Assembly: GCF_933775445.1 (NCBI RefSeq)
Contig: NC_065876.1
Location: 10,354,001 to 10,418,000, forward strand
Length of the DNA stretch: 64,000 nucleotides
Direction: 5' to 3'
Source: Argentina anserina
Taxonomy: Eukaryota > Streptophyta > Magnoliopsida > Rosales > Rosaceae
A program made the position numbers and the translations under genes. Of this stretch, positions 11,423-26,261 are shown piece by piece. How positions within the stretch are numbered: the first letter of the stretch is position 1; each line of letters begins with the position of its first letter. The notes below the pieces were generated by a model, which worked only from the letters and a program-made list of their open reading frames with translations, was not told the DNA's origin and ran no database searches.

Positions 11423-14400
11423 TCAAAGTTCCACTTCATGAAGATCGTCACCATAACCCCCACCCCCATTCATTGGCGCATGCAACTGAAAAGGCGGCTC
11501 ACTAGGCCTATATAAAGCAGAAGACATGCCTAATGCCTCCCCTAAAGGTTTTACTTCACCCATCTTTGGAGGGCTAAATATATCATTGGAGCTCCCACCC
11601 CATGATGCCGTCCTTCGTGAGTGAGGTGGAACAGGACCATTGGCATTTGATACAACTCCCATGGTATGGATATTACCCATGCTTGGAAACCTTTGCATAC
11701 TCGGTGATGATGTTAGTGGTGGTGCATGGAAAGAGTCATTCCTGGCTGATGTTGAAGGATCTTCTTTGGCAGTTGTGCCATCTTGTTCATGTTCGGCAAT
11801 AGCATCCATTGTCTGGTCACCTGATGACACTGGAGTGGGAATAAAAAACTTTGCATTGGCAGCAACAGCAGGCTTAACAGATGGAACAGAAGGTGACTGG
11901 AACAAGTTTGCCGGCATTCCGCCAGATTGGTTAAAAGTGTCAACATATCTGCCAAAAAACCATTAGTAGTGAAGTTATAGCAATAACGGGATGAAAGGGC
12001 AGAAAGTTTTAAGAATAATTGCTTTATTCTCAATTAATAAAAAATTAATCCTAAACATTGTTTGCTACTGCAACGAATTTTCAACTCATCCCTGAAAATT
12101 GAAAATAATTTATTTGCATTTTGAGCTTTATTATAAATTGCTTCATTAAATTACAATTATATAAATTACTGCTGCTACATAAAATCCACAGAAATATGGC
12201 TGTATAAAGAGTAACTTTAAATACTTCGTTACAAAATTGTATTCCCTACTTAGCATTTTATACATCATCAAATTTATAAGTAAAGAAAAAGAGGGGTACC
12301 TGGATCGAACGCCCATTCGCCCACGAGCTGAGAATTGATTTGAGCTGGGTGGAATAGGAGGGGTCCCTGAAGTTGGTCCCAGAGGAGTTGAATTATGTAA
12401 CTCTGGGCCCCCTTTAGTGGGGGACCCTTCTTTCTTTAAGGCAGATCTCAAGTTGTAATCAGAAACACCATTCTGGAAGGCTGCAGTAGTTGGGGGAGGA
12501 GGCAATGCAGGTTCTTCAGCAGGAAATTCAGCACCTGGCTCAACCCATCTCTTAAGTTTTTCGTCATAGTAGAACTTATTTGTTACACCCAACTTAGCCT
12601 TCAATATCAAATGCAGGGCACAATTACAGAGCGTCACCATAAGAAAACTCCACATAGTTCTTATCTAGAAACAGGAAGGAAAGCCTACAATAGAAACTTC
12701 ATGAGCTACCTGTTTTCCACGTCTCACAAACTTGTCAATGATACTACTAAAAGGAAAGCGGGAAGTCCCCCCTGAGGGTTTTCCCTGTCCATCAGACGAG
12801 TCAATATCCTTTGATGAATCAACCTGATCTTACAACAAGCTAGATGTCACATAGATTGTATAATCAATCATACATACCAATTAGGTGACCAAAATGCATA
12901 TATAGGGTCTGATAGCAGGTTGCCAGAATTTGAAAATTCACCAGTTTGGAGTAGTACACACCTGAGTTCTGCCGAAGTCTGGCTCTGAAACACTTCTGTT
13001 ATGCATTGGCTTTCTACTGCCAAAATCATTTGTGGGTTCCGTAGAAGCAGAAGGAATTAAGGACGACATTGCCATAGTTGACTGACTACTAGATACTCTG
13101 GGGCCCATTGGCTGATGGTATTGTTCATTACCGTGACCACTTCCTATGGATGTGGATGGTGCAGGTGGTGGTAGGCCGACAACACGATGGGCAGTACTAT
13201 CGATAAAGTTGAGCAACTTACCTTTGAAAGAAGAAACCAGATTCACAGAGTATCCACCCTGCCATTGGAAAATGCATTCATAGAATGATCATAACAGCTC
13301 TAAAGTGATGAACATACCAAGCAACTGACAAAAAAGTACCTGCTGATGAGTTCGGATCCTCTCCTCGAGAGATAATACTAACTGCTTCCACATGTCTGCT
13401 TCAGCTGCTCTTACATTTTTTAAGGACTTCACTATTATTTGACAATACCTGTATAAAATTTACCTCATTAATTGAGGGAACACGTGTAGACTCGGAATAA
13501 GAAAAATACACCTACTTACTTCAATGAATCAGATACTCTTCCAACTTCAGCAAGCATGTATGCGTATATGAGCTTATATGGCTGGAATGGTAGAAGAATA
13601 AACTGAGAGTTTCCGAGAACCTTTGAATATTCATATAACTCAGTCCTCTGCCAAAATGATAAGGACGAATTAATTATAAATTCCAAAGAGTGTCACTAAA
13701 TGAATTAACAACCAATATGTATTAAACAAGTATTAGGTCTCACTGAATATGAACACACAAATAACGACAAGTTACAAACGTCGAAACTACAGGGAATTTG
13801 CAGTGACAATTTTGAGTGGATATATTTACTGGTAAACTGCTATTCAGAAAACCAAGCCCTCTCCTGAAGCTCGACAGCAACAAAAGGTATATATAAGCTT
13901 TAGACAGGAATACTTAATCAAATTAATAAACTACACTTATTAACTGCTTATCAATGAATATGATCAAACAAATTAGAATCGCTGACGATAACACAGATTT
14001 TACATTTGTATACACACACACATATTTTGTTCATATACAGACCAGAGGACTACCAGACTACCACAAGTAACAACGCCAAAATACAATGTGTATAAAAAGA
14101 AAAAAGGTCTGGTCACGCATCTACTCAATACTACATTCATGTAGGATGATCTACCAATCAGCCAATCATGCTCAACACTACCAGAGATGATGACACAGTG
14201 TTGTGCTGGGGGCTTACCAACTATATTATATTTATATATATACCCAGGTGGCCAGGTAGAATAAAATAAGACGTTATGCCAAAATATAAGATTGGTTTGT
14301 GTGGTTTAAAGTCAAAAAGTTGAATTAAAAATTAGGACACAATAAACACGAGAGAAAGGACACTATTATTCTGCAGTCTCACAGCCTCCTTATTTGCACA

Positions 14401-17400
14401 ATATGATGAGGCTACAGATAGCATCATCATTCACTACATTTTTTATCCCCGAAAGCTATACATCTTATGTTTATTTGGAGCTACACTTTATAGTTAAAAA
14501 TTTAAATGTAGTGTTCTGCAAGGCTGAACCACCATATCAGATATGAGACATGCACTGAAAGATATTCTGAAGAGGATGAAAGAAAAAATTGCAGGAGTGA
14601 TTGAATGCACCTGAATGGCCTCTGGACTAGCATATGTTCGAGGCAGTTTCCAGTGATCTGCTCCAATTAGACATAGTCTTGCAGTATCTGAGTATGAATC
14701 GAAATTTGCTTCTGCAATTAAATAACAGATGTGTGCTGCAGTAATCTAAAATAATACCATGTCAGATTAAGGAATAAAACAATTTGATATGCAAACTAGT
14801 AGTAACATGTTTGTGACATACCTCACTCCGATCCTTCCACAAGGTATCTCCAAGATGTATGATTACCAATTCATCATCTTTTGTTCTGTTTGCAGTTATC
14901 ACAGCCAAATTCTCCTCCCAATCATCAAGCATTTTATTTGAACCAAACTGTATTTACACAAGAATACAGCATTCTTATTTAGGCATTGCTACGAAATTCA
15001 GCAAAGACTATTTCAGTACCAGCTTCAGCAGTACATATGATCTTGTTCCAATTTCATTGGAATTTTTACAAGGGACAGGTCATCATGTATGGATGTGATG
15101 AAGGAAGTAACAATCAATACGCAATAGATAAAAATCTCACCTGCATTGGCTGTTGAAAGGTATTAACAGCACATGGAACACTGATTTCAGATGTAGTGTC
15201 AGCAGAAAACACTTCTGCAGGTTGGCCTGCAATTAGCAGGCACAACGTTCGCAAAGGTGATCCTGGAATGAGCTGGCATACGGCCATTTTCTTAACAGTA
15301 TCCACATAGAACTGGATTAGTTGACAACCACCATAGCCACCGGATGAAGAAACAAAGAAGAAAGAGTTAGAAGAGTGCATGCATTAGTATAAGCTGAAAA
15401 CTTTACTCTATTTATCTCAAGTCGCTCAATATAATGATGAATGAGAATGAACCTGTTCACCAAGCTGTGAAGCAAGGACAAGCGCCGGCCCCCACAATTG
15501 ACCTGCTTGGGCGCATTGTAAAGCGTCTTTCTTTCTACCAGAAACCAATAGATTTTGTACCTCAGAAGCAGTTGCCTAGGAATAAAACCAGATCTATTAC
15601 AATAAGTAATATAATAGGAAAACAATAGGAGATTAATCATCCCATACCCGTATTTGTCCTTCTGAAGGAATGTTCTGTACACAGTGGCTGAGAGCATTAT
15701 ACACACCGAGCTGTGCACCATCGCTCTTCGCAGATGCAAAAAGCTTAGCAACTGCTGATTCAGGAGTATCATTTTCCTATGGAGAAGAGAATACCAAAAT
15801 TACACCAGGCACATGAATGTGGCACTTAAAAGACACTATTGTTGGGAACAAAATTTGAGAAATCATTTTGGGATGATATGTACTTATCAAGGTAGAGAGA
15901 TGACAATACGGGTGACTCGGTACCAATCACTTTAAATGATGAAGAATTCAACTTCAGACAAGTTTCCATTACATAAAAAAGAAAATAACATGAAAGGTGA
16001 ACAATAGTAGGAAACCCATGTACACTAACAGCATTTTTCTTTTCTTTTATAATGCATTTCACTTTACTCAAGTGCATTGAGTCAGAACATAACCTTTTGG
16101 TGCTTAAGAACCCCCAGAGAACCATATTGATCTGTCAAATTCCTACTAACTTAAAGCATGAAGAATAAGAACTCAACATTTTATAGACTACACAACCAAA
16201 TAGGATCCAAACAGGACATCATACCTAACCATACCCTATATAGAGACCCATAGTCACCAGTAAAAGCAACTGTGCAAAAAAAAAATCATAGAACTAAATG
16301 TGCACAGAAGGAGAGGGAGAGAAAAGAAACAAGATCAAAAGACATGAAGGTGATGTACCTTGGATAGAGTGTCGGTACCAAAAGGAGATCGAAATTTTCC
16401 ATAGTGTTGACAACCTATCTTAAGCAAAGAAATAAGTAACCTCAATACTCTTCCTTTCCTATACTCCATGTCGGGTGATTCACAGTGAGCAATCCTTTCA
16501 TCAATCCATTTGTTCAACTCTTTGCTTCCGACATTCCCTCCAACCAAGGGCCCTGGAAAGGATTGTTGGCACAAGGCCCGAAAATAATCACAAGTAGGCA
16601 TCCCAAAACCTGAAGCATCAGGCCTTTGCATGAAAACTTCTGACAAGTTAAGGACAGAAACTGAGCCTGCTGCGGGATCCTTCACATGATAACAAAAATC
16701 CATAAATACACATTTAGCAAAAGCTCAAAACCAATGTAACCAAAATAGTTCAATGCTCACTCCATCCATGATTCAGAGAGTGAAAGCAAAGATGACGGGA
16801 CAAAAGAGAATTGAACAAAAATACTAAACAAAACAAAACTCTCCACTCAAGAAATTCTAATAGATGTTATGACCCCATAAAACAATCACCTAAAATAACA
16901 ACCTCAAGAATTTGGCTTTTGATGTCATTCAAATGGAAACTTATATATGTTAAAGCAAGAAGGTTTCAGGGCCTCACCTGGCTTCCATAAGACGAGTTCC
17001 CAAGACTACTGCTGTCCTTCATCACAATGAGTTTTCCACCAAATCCAAAAGTTACTAGTGCATGTGGAGGACGACCGTCAGAAGATCTTCCAACAGTTGG
17101 AGCATATGGAAACTGGTTGCCACCCTGGGGAGGTTGTTGCGGATAATTCGGTTGGTAATCATTATGAAATTGGGTAGGTCCATTCAGCTGTGTACTTCCT
17201 TGATTGAACTGTTGGTTATACAAATGTACTGCTCCCATCTGCTGATCCTTGTTCCCCGTAGAACCTAATGAATTACAATTTCCCAACTGCTGGTATCCAC
17301 CAGAACTCGAAATAGGCTCGCTGGTAGATACATTCTCAGGTTGCCACACCTTAACAGGCTCATTGTAATTAACATGACTCGGCCAACCACCATCTTGATT

Positions 17401-18468
17401 TTGGTTACGGGCCCCATTGTCAAGAGGTATATAAGGATGATATACATTATCACCATTCTGCACCGGAGCTGCAGTTGGGACCGTGGTGGTTTGAATGGAA
17501 GCATGATACTCCTCCAACGAACCCCATTGCCCGGTAATTGTATCCCAGTACCAACCAGGGTGGTCAGGATAAAAAAGCATGTGTTCCGGGTACCCATTAG
17601 TCCATTGTGAAACGTGAACAGATTCAACCGAACCATCAGTGGTACTACTAGGTTCGGTCACACTTCCAGCAGCAGAGGGAGCTGCTGTTTGCTGCAAATG
17701 CGAAACCTCCGTTTTAGTATCAGTCACAGTGCTCCACGTGTCCACCTGATACCATTTCATTGTGTTGGGGTCAAGTTTCCACCCAGGATACAGACTTTCC
17801 AAATACTCGATACTGTTTACATCCACCACCCCATTGTTGTTTTCGCTTTCTCCTCCTCTGTAACCATCACCATGAAGCTCCTGATGATAATGCTGCTGCC
17901 CATTATTAACCGCATTGCCGCAATCTGTACTCGCAATCGTTTGCTGCTGCGCCGCCAGATTGGCGGGAAACTCTCCGGTGTCGTCCCCCAACTCACTGAA
18001 GAAATCCGAGTAGGATCCACCCAAGCCATTGCTCAAATTCTGACTCGATTTCACAGAAAACACACCCCAATCCACCTGCTTGATCCCCGAACCCTCGAAA
18101 TCGTTCCCCTTACTCGTCCCCGAATCCGAATCCCAAACCGGCCTCAATCCACCATTGCTAAGCTCCATCACCGCCTCCTCCGCCGCCGCGCCATTGCTCA
18201 AATTACTCTGCTCCGCCGCATTTCCAACCCCAACCGCCTCTCCGACGTCCGAATCCACACCGCCTGTCGCCTCCTCCTTAATCTCCGCTGCGGAGTCAGC
18301 AACGCTCAGATTAGCAAACGCCCTGGCCTCGTCGGAATCACTCCCCTCGTTCAAACCGGGCCCCGCCGCCGCCGTTTGCGGCGGCTCGATGACGTCGTCC
18401 TCCACCAGTTTATCAAAGAAATCCTCATCCGTATCCTCCACCAGAAATGGAGGAGGATTGGAAGCCAT
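11423..18468 (-). CDS. SEC16: SEC16-like protein transport protein (13 coding exons)
   Basis: This is a plant homologue of SEC16 (Arabidopsis SEC16A/MAIGO5 type), the scaffold of ER exit sites that recruits COPII coat for ER-to-Golgi traffic. By-eye exons on the minus strand: 18468-16978, 16679-16359, 15776-15648, 15575-15453, 15311-15141, 14947-14822, 14745-14611, 13647-13520, 13448-13340, 13258-12962, 12823-12710, 12598-12300, 11948-11423. All have GT-AG borders and the frame is continuous, giving 1,322 residues, close to the roughly 1,350 of Arabidopsis members. The N-terminus MASNPPPFLVEDTDEDFFDK is the family hallmark. The first exon is acidic and low in complexity, with a repeated G-W-x-D motif (YPGWKLDPNTMKWYQV, HPGWYWDTITGQW). 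Exons 2-9 carry the central Sec16 domain: DYFRALCQQSFPGPLVGG, ELNKWIDERI, LLKIGCQHYGKFRSPFGTD, GSPLRTLCLLIAGQPAEVF, MLDDWEENLAVITANR. The Pro/Ser-rich tail ends GYGDDLHEVEL. No disruption was seen, so it is probably a working housekeeping gene. Confidence 0.95.
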
Positions 18469-18784
18469 CTAAAACCTAAACCACCAAAATCCAATCTTCC
18501 ACAAACTTCACAGCACCGCCTCGAATAATTGAAGCCTCCAATCAAGATCCGGAGCCCACCTCCGGCCCCGAACCCGAACACAGACCAAGATCTAGGACTC
18601 CGGCATTCCCACCGCCTCAGAAACTCAAACCGGAGATCGCGGATTTCCCGTTGCTTTTCCCAGCTTCAATCCAACGCATTCTCGTCGCGCGAATTTCAGA
18701 ATACTAAAAATTGAATCAAACCAAAAACGAGCATAACTTACAGATCGAGGGGATGAGAGAATAGAGAAAAGCAATGGTGTGTTT

Positions 18785-18827
<43 letters not shown>

Positions 18828-18830
18828 GCC
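18469..18830 (-). promoter_or_regulatory. 5' leader of SEC16 with GA microsatellite and possible leader intron
   Basis: A pure (GA)n run at 18786-18823 (CT-rich on the sense strand) lies about 320-355 bp upstream of the start codon, a common position for CT/GA tracts in plant 5' leaders. On the minus strand a good donor (ctgtaagt) occurs at about 18742 and an acceptor-like ttttag directly precedes the ATG, suggesting a 5' UTR intron. Transcript ends are not visible from sequence. Confidence 0.45.
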
Positions 18831-21800
18831 CACAAATTCGCACCTCCCACCCACCAAAGAGGAAGCGCTATTATAAATTTTTTACTGTTTTTCTTTTATT
18901 GTTTAATCTTAGTTTTCCTAAATTTACTGCCCCTGAAAATTAATGACGGTGGTGTTTTTGTCTGAGAATGGGAGCTGTAAAAAATAGAACTTAAGAATTT
19001 ACTATCAATGTTATCAAGTATTTGGGTAACGTAGTGAGGAACAAAGCCACGTGGTATCGCAATTAGAAGGCTAATGATTAAACTAGGAGAGTAATAATTA
19101 TTTTTCTAATAAGATGTATTGTTTATGTGACAGCTTTACAAATTTGGGGCTGATTGGGATCTATTGTTGGGTGATTGCATTTTTCTATCTTGTGGTAAAA
19201 CCTTTTGACTACAGAGGGTATTGTTTGCGGTAATTCATTAAAAAAGTTATTAATTAAAATTTCTTAACTCATGTGTTGTATGAGTAAATGACCTGTAAGG
19301 TAAAAATTGGACTAGCTAACAAATAAGTTACGCCTAAATCTTGTAAAATTTGAGTCTAAATATAAATGGACCGTATTTTTGCTCATACAATTTTGTATAT
19401 TTGACTTAAAACTATAGTGTTTTGTTTAGATTTTCAAGCAATATACGTAAATAAGAAGACAAAAGAGAACACTAAAAATATGAATATGTATTAGTATTAG
19501 TTTATGTGAAATAGCTGGTGCTCAAGTGAATAAAAATCAGACAAATGGAGGTAATATGAACGATATGCAACATATATTTAAATTTTTCAATCACATATAT
19601 GTGATAATGAACTTCATGTGACGATTGATTACTGAAGGCATTTTCAAACTAAGTAAAAAAAAAGAATTGATTACAAAGGGAATGGAGAACCAACTTTGTA
19701 ATGACACGTTTACTTATCCGGAATGAAATTAATATGAAATAAAAATCAGAATGAATGAGAAACGGAATGGAATAATACTGAGGAATAGAAATGAAACTAA
19801 TTACGATTGTTTTTGTTTACTTACGATAAAGAACCAGAATTAAATTTTGATTAATTACCATAATAACCCTTTTTCTTTTCTTGAAGATTCACAATCTCTT
19901 TTGCTTCTGGATTGTCTTACGATCTCGGTGATTAATTGAAGTAAATTTTTGAAAATGTTTATTAGAGATTTTCTGTCATGTGAGTTCGTTGATCTAAGAG
20001 TATGGTATTAGAGTATACATTACAACGAGAACGTAGAAATATTCGGGAAATTCTCTAGATTCCCGAATTATTCCTTATGATTTTTCGAAGTATGGAAACA
20101 TAAAAAAATTATTTGGAAAATCAGAATTGTTACGATGCAATCTGGGCCGTAGAAATTTGATCAAATAACTCTCGGCCTTTGGATTCAAGCTATATATATT
20201 GGTGAGAACACAATAAGGCTTCGGTGTTCCCAAAAACAGATCAAGCTCCCGACCTCCTCCTTCGCGACCCCAACGACTCAACGCCGTCCTCCACCATCGT
20301 CAGCTACGCTCCGGCCGCTGCGTCCCCTCCGTTCAAGCCTCCTCAGCGCCGCCGACGCATCTCAACTCCAATTTCTCCCGACCGGTGACCATGGACGAAG
20401 GATTTGCACTGAGGGGTGTCAAGCTTTGGGGTGCCATCAGTGTTTCAAGCTATCAATTATATCGATTTTGGATTCATTAGGCTTCGTATGCAGTTGGTGA
20501 GGTATCATTGAGCTGAGTTGATTATCCGACTTCACCTTGATGGATTTTGCTTCACCGAATTCATGAGGAAGCTTCTGCCATTTGGGAAATTTGAAGGTAG
20601 AATTATAACTTTGAATCTGAAGTTGATTTCCTTGTAATGGTTGCTTGCTAGAATTCAATGAAATTGTGAATTGAGAACTCCTTGGTTGTTTAGAGTCTAT
20701 GGAGTTTGGTTAATCCCCTGCAAATGGAAATCGGTGGAGATGGTTCATAACATGTGAAACTTTGATCAAGTTCCTATAATTGAGATTTTGGAAATTTATG
20801 TTCCGTAAAAAAGAATCGGGTAGTTTTGGAAGAATTTTTCATTCCACCCCATTCCCACCTCCCTATTATGGGCCTTTTCCGGAATCGATTCCGGGTTTTG
20901 ATGGTTGGTCCCACCATGAATTCTATTCCTATGTGCAAGTAAACGCCGGAATGGAATCGATTCCGGCGGAAGTGTGAGATGTGGGAGAAAAGCAACTTCT
21001 TATAACCAACTTCCTTATACCTATGTAACTGTATTCATGCACCGTACTATTATGTTTTCAAATAATCTTGCTTGTCTGAAAAGGGCCGGTCAAGCTCCAT
21101 TGATCAATCTAGTCAAGGAACTGCCCACTATCACATGACTTTCTGAGATATATACTCTTTCTTATTCATGTTTGGTATTAATGTAAAACAATCTGTGAGA
21201 AGCTGAAGTGCTTGCGAATTGAGCACAATGCACAAAAACAATCTAGTAGCGAGGTCAGCATTGATTCATGAATGACAACTACGGTATTGTTTTGATTTTT
21301 GAGAGACTGGTAAAAACTGTTGATTAAGTACCTTATACATATTTGTGTGGATATACTAAACTGCACTTATATATGATCGTATACACATTCGGTTTGGTTT
21401 TCCAGTGTGTTAGTTGAATCCGAGTTGAAGGGTACTTTTATTGAGAGAGAGAGAGAGAGAGAGCAAATTAAAACTGAACATGCCAAGTTGCCAACATGTG
21501 ATGAAAAATTAGCAATAGGTTGTTGCTAAATGGTTGGGTTTATCACAGTCTACAATTCGATAATGATGTATAGACGTATAGTTACTTGTTATACTCATTG
21601 TCATTAGAATATCAAGCTAGTTTATATTTCCATTGGATGGCGAACGAGTTTAACAAGTTATACTTGTGGTATCATCATCATATTATGATGAAAACTATAT
21701 AATGAATCTTGGGCAACGGCTTACATGAATCTTATTGGTCTTCTTTCAAATAATCAAGTTATCAAGTCATTCAAGTGAACAATATGTTAGGATTGTGGGC

Positions 21801-24800
21801 TACAGCCCACTTTAAAGAACTAATCGGACCCATAACAATTGTCATGGTGCTCACCTTTGACATACATAAACGTACAATGAAAGTATGGTTTTCATGCAAG
21901 AAATTAGTTTTTTTTTTTACATAAGGGCTAAAAACGTCAACTCTCACACCGTTACTATTAATGAAACTGTATGATACAATTTGTAACAACATCTTGAAAT
22001 AATATCATGAGTTAATACACAACTTATGCATTCGAGCGCGCACGTGTAGCAAGGAGTGCAACTACGGCAACTCCATATGCTTTTACAAAGGAGGCAACAT
22101 CTGGGGAAGATAACAATATGACATAACGTGTGATCTATGTCTTTAGCAGTTAGGTATAACATAGCCTTCCAAAGATGCTGCTAATCCCTGCTATTGAGAT
22201 ATGCAGTGACACGAAGTTTCATCCTATCCCACAGAGGCTCTGATCAAGGAACAAGTCAAAGGATTCGCCATTTGAGGGTAGATATGGGACGTCAAAGATA
22301 TTGATCCGGTACTTGCCTGATCGTCCCAACAACGAGACTTATGATCCAAAGAAAACAAACACGCAACATCTCCAGGGCCCACCAACCAAGGCCCAAAAGC
22401 ATAGAAGGAGCCCAATAGGTTAGTCCATGACATCCAGCAGAGGCCACATTACCCCGAAAGAGTTGATGCTGACGAAACCGACGGAGGACCAACTGCAGGG
22501 AACCGGCAGGAACACCACCAAATTAGTTTGGTTCCACCAGGAGTGCTCTTGTTTAGCATGCAAATGTTGAAAGGGTTAAATCACGTGAAGAAGACAGTTC
22601 CTACTTGCTTGCAAAGCTATTGCACAACTGGCCAAAGATTCATATGCATTCCAATTTCCATCATCCTCCATACGCGTTTAATTAGTCTCCATCTACTATT
22701 ATGTGATTGTTTAATTTCAAAATTCAAACACTGATTACAAGTCGATCTTATAGGGTTAGTAATTAAAAGTATTTTATTTTTATTTGTGCATGGAAACAAA
22801 TGTACATTTTCAACAACAACAAAAAGAGAACAAAAGTACGCTGCTGGTTTGATACTACTTTTTCGTAGGTTTTTATTTGAAGGGGTTACAGTGTCCTCTA
22901 TTATATTCGTCCGAATTATCTCGCCGAGCAAGAATTTTGTGTGGTTAATTACAGCACCTTTGCATCTTCAATTTTTGAAAGCATTTCGATCTTGAACAAA
23001 GAAATTTCTCAAAGAAGCATTTAAATTTTTATGTCTATGATCGGCTAGTGTTCTGAAATCAAATTCATTGCAATCAAATTAATAATGGAGACTAATGGAT
23101 TGCCGTTTAAGGTGGCTAGAGACATAGCGAACTATAAATAATTGATAGCCAAAGTTTATAACTTGGTTGCCTATATATAAATAGTTACATAAATATCGAA
23201 GAGAACGACAGCTCACAATGACCAATTATCCATTTGTAAATTATCGTATTAGCTAGCCTGGGTGGTTGCGATGAAGCAAAAGATTAGCAGAACCATATAT
23301 GGTCCATTTCCTATGTTCGAAAAGAACACAATTCCTTCAGGTGGGCATAGGACGGCTACATAGCCACAAATGAAAAATGCCACCGGAGAAAAATATACCA
23401 TAATTTCATCCTCTACAATATCTATTTCAAACTCGATAGTATTTGATCGAAATTGCTGGTTTTGGTTCTAGTAAATTTTTCCGTCACTTCGTGCTACAAA
23501 TACTATTCTCATTTACTCAAGTGATATAGAGCTTGACTTCATTACGTGAAATTTATTAGATTTTATCGGCACATCATATATATTTTCAACAAACTGAAAT
23601 AATTCATAATTGCTAAATGTACAAATTAGTACAAAATTTAAAATATTTCAAAGCGACTCGTTCAATATTATTCTGTGTAAAAATAGATCAGACAACACAA
23701 ATTTTTCAGAAATAAAATACTTGGAGGATATATAAGGTCGGAGTAAATCACAGGTAACAAGGAATCGTCTACCAAGTCATATAAAAGATAGACCTTATGT
23801 ATATTCAGTCGGTAAGAACTATCTCAACCCCTTCTCCCCCGTCCACATCGTCTTAGATTTAAGGTCACATCGAAACAGAAAGATCGTCTTCAACCATGAC
23901 TACATGTGAGCATGTTAATTCAACTATTGACCATATCATCTACTATGACCAGAACTTATCATTTAAACTAGTAGCAAAAGCTGAATTAAGCTGCCCGCAA
24001 CTGGTTTTGAAAGCAAAAGAAACATTTCGCATTTGAATAACTAAAAGAGATCATCGATGACTTAAAGCAAAGATAGAAGAAGAGGAGAAGAAGAGGTAAA
24101 GGAGAAACAAACAATTTCCCAAAGCATAATTTTGGCTTTTGGTAGGAAAAATGCAGAATCATTAGGACTGCACAAAACTAAGAGCAGCCCAGACAAGTGC
24201 TTCCAAACACAGCTCTGCGTTCTCATCTTTCCGCAACTATTTTCTCCCACTTTTGCTCTTTCTTGTTTTGTCATTTTCTTTTCTTGGATTATAAAACAAC
24301 AAGGGTGGTTGTTAGATGTGGGTATGCCACATGTGAGCAGATTAGAGTTGGCAATACTTGTTTTATACCATTGTTTGTTTGGATCACATTTATTAAGAAC
24401 GAGATCTACTTGCATAGTCGAGTGTCACTTAGGTATCAGAACTTTCCTGGCTTAACCAGGTCTCCGCCTCTAGTGGAGCGGTTGAGGCCTTGAGGGTAAG
24501 AAAATTGGGAATATTGTGAATTTTATTTTAACAATTTTACTTTTACTTTCACACTGGGACTAGATTAAGTCTAGACCGTAAATGGAACAATAATCGAAAT
24601 GTAGGAGTTCTGAGCAATGGGAGGAAAAACTCAACCGTGTCGTACAATTGTCATCTCAAGCAGGTGGAAAACTTATTTTCAAATGGGGATTGAGAACGTC
24701 ATTAACAGTAGGCGGTGATACGACACAAATGGGAATGAGGACGGGGATCAGAATTGGACGACAAGTTATACCGTGTTGCCACCCTCGAAATTACCACCGA

Positions 24801-26261
24801 CAGACGAAAATGGGGTACAAATGGGGATGAGGAAGCTCTACAAGAATAGGGTTCGGACCATCACTTCGTCCACCTCCGATGTAGTGTGATCCAAATAGCA
24901 TATTCTAGTCGTAATGTCACAAGCCATCATTTGAGCAGGATCATGTGAAGCATGAAAAGCCACATGCACGAAAGAAGCCGTAAATCAATCCCACAAGGCC
25001 GTAATAAGGGCATTCAACTCCAAAGTGCCCCTTGTTTGTGGCATTGCTATTGACAACCAGTCTTCTTACCCATTAAAGAAAGCACACAAATCATTCATAC
25101 GAGGATTTAACAAGTCTAAGTGTCTGACTGATTCTTCGTTAAGAATAGTAGCATCGGCAGATGGGCACTCTCCTTTTGCCCGGATACTTCGTTCATTTCA
25201 AGGCAGATTTTCATTTTTTTTTAATTATGAAATTCAGAAAATGAAGGATTGGGATCTTCTCCAGTCACAATCAAACATATCCCCATAAAAAATGTAATTT
25301 ACTTCTTCATTCGAGGTCAGTTTGGTCAGTGAAAAAGCTTGCAGTTTGTTTGTGGATCACCCTCAAATCATTGACCCTATGCTTCAAAGCTAAAACAACC
25401 CCCACTGGAAGAGAGCGCAGTAGATAGGAGTAGGACAAGGAGAATACAAATGATAGAGAAAAGAACACTACATATTTTTTAGATTAAAGAAAAAGGAAAT
25501 ATTGGGAATTTGGTATAGGACAATTTACAAGCATAACTGGAAAACTGAACCTGAAACAGAAGGAAGCAGAAGCACATTATTAACAACTATGCACAACTCA
25601 ACACTTTGGTCAGAAGTCAGAACCAAGTTTTACATCACAAGCAAAAGATGCTCTCAATCACTGCAATGGAGTAGACAAGACATGGGTTTTAAGAAAGAAT
25701 GGTACTTTGCTTTCTGGCATGTGTAACAATCGAATAGTAAGTAGTGGTGCCGAAAGCTCGACAGAGTCGTGAGAGTAATCACTGTTTGAATGAACTAGTC
25801 GGATGGGCATTATGGAACAAACTCTTCTAACAATGAAAAGTTGTACCTAATTTCTAAACATAACTTGAACTAACACCTTGATCAAAAAAAAACTTGAACC
25901 AACACAAAAACTCAGTTGAACTAGTAACCCATTACTTGAATTTGCAATATAATAAGGAACTTTGATCAACTTTCTGATATATCCTAGGCTCCTAGCCACT
26001 GTCTTCTGGTCAACAACACATATAACAAGTTGTTACTGCAGTTGAACTTGACTAAACAGTACTTGAAAAGTTCAGAACAAATGAATTATGGTCAAGAATG
26101 AGCAAAACCCCAATAGCTGAAAGAGCATTATGATATTTGAATGGAAATGAACCAGTTTCTTTACCACCCAATTCTGCCACAATGCTCATGAAAAAATCAA
26201 ATATTTTTTTACCTGATCCCAAGTTGAATCACATCCACCATGACAAGACTCTGCAACTCTT
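18831..26261. other. long gene-poor region
   Basis: Over 7 kb without a gene I can support. Contents seen: AT-rich spacer; a GC-rich coding-like island at about 20245-20370; palindromic GGAATCGATTCC motifs at about 20879 and 20953; a (GA)n run at 21441-21462; and a more GC-rich stretch at 22180-22520 with overlapping frames but no recognisable domain. The minus frame at 24062-24415 and the plus frame at 24132-24455 overlap each other and neither resembles a known family. The part next to 26262 should hold the 3' UTR of the zinc-finger gene. Confidence 0.35.

Noticed and set aside
17265..18528. Several long open frames opposite the first SEC16 exon (up to 304 codons)
   Set aside because: They are antisense or alternate-frame shadows of a well-supported exon encoding the SEC16 N-terminus.
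22010..22500. Moderately GC-rich stretch with overlapping minus-strand frames, first thought to be a LINE remnant
   Set aside because: No reverse-transcriptase, RNase H or zinc-knuckle motif could be made out; left as unassigned spacer.
24062..24493. Minus frame of 117 codons opposite plus frames of 107 and 98 codons
   Set aside because: Mutually overlapping in different frames, no recognisable domain, and no splice context supporting an exon.
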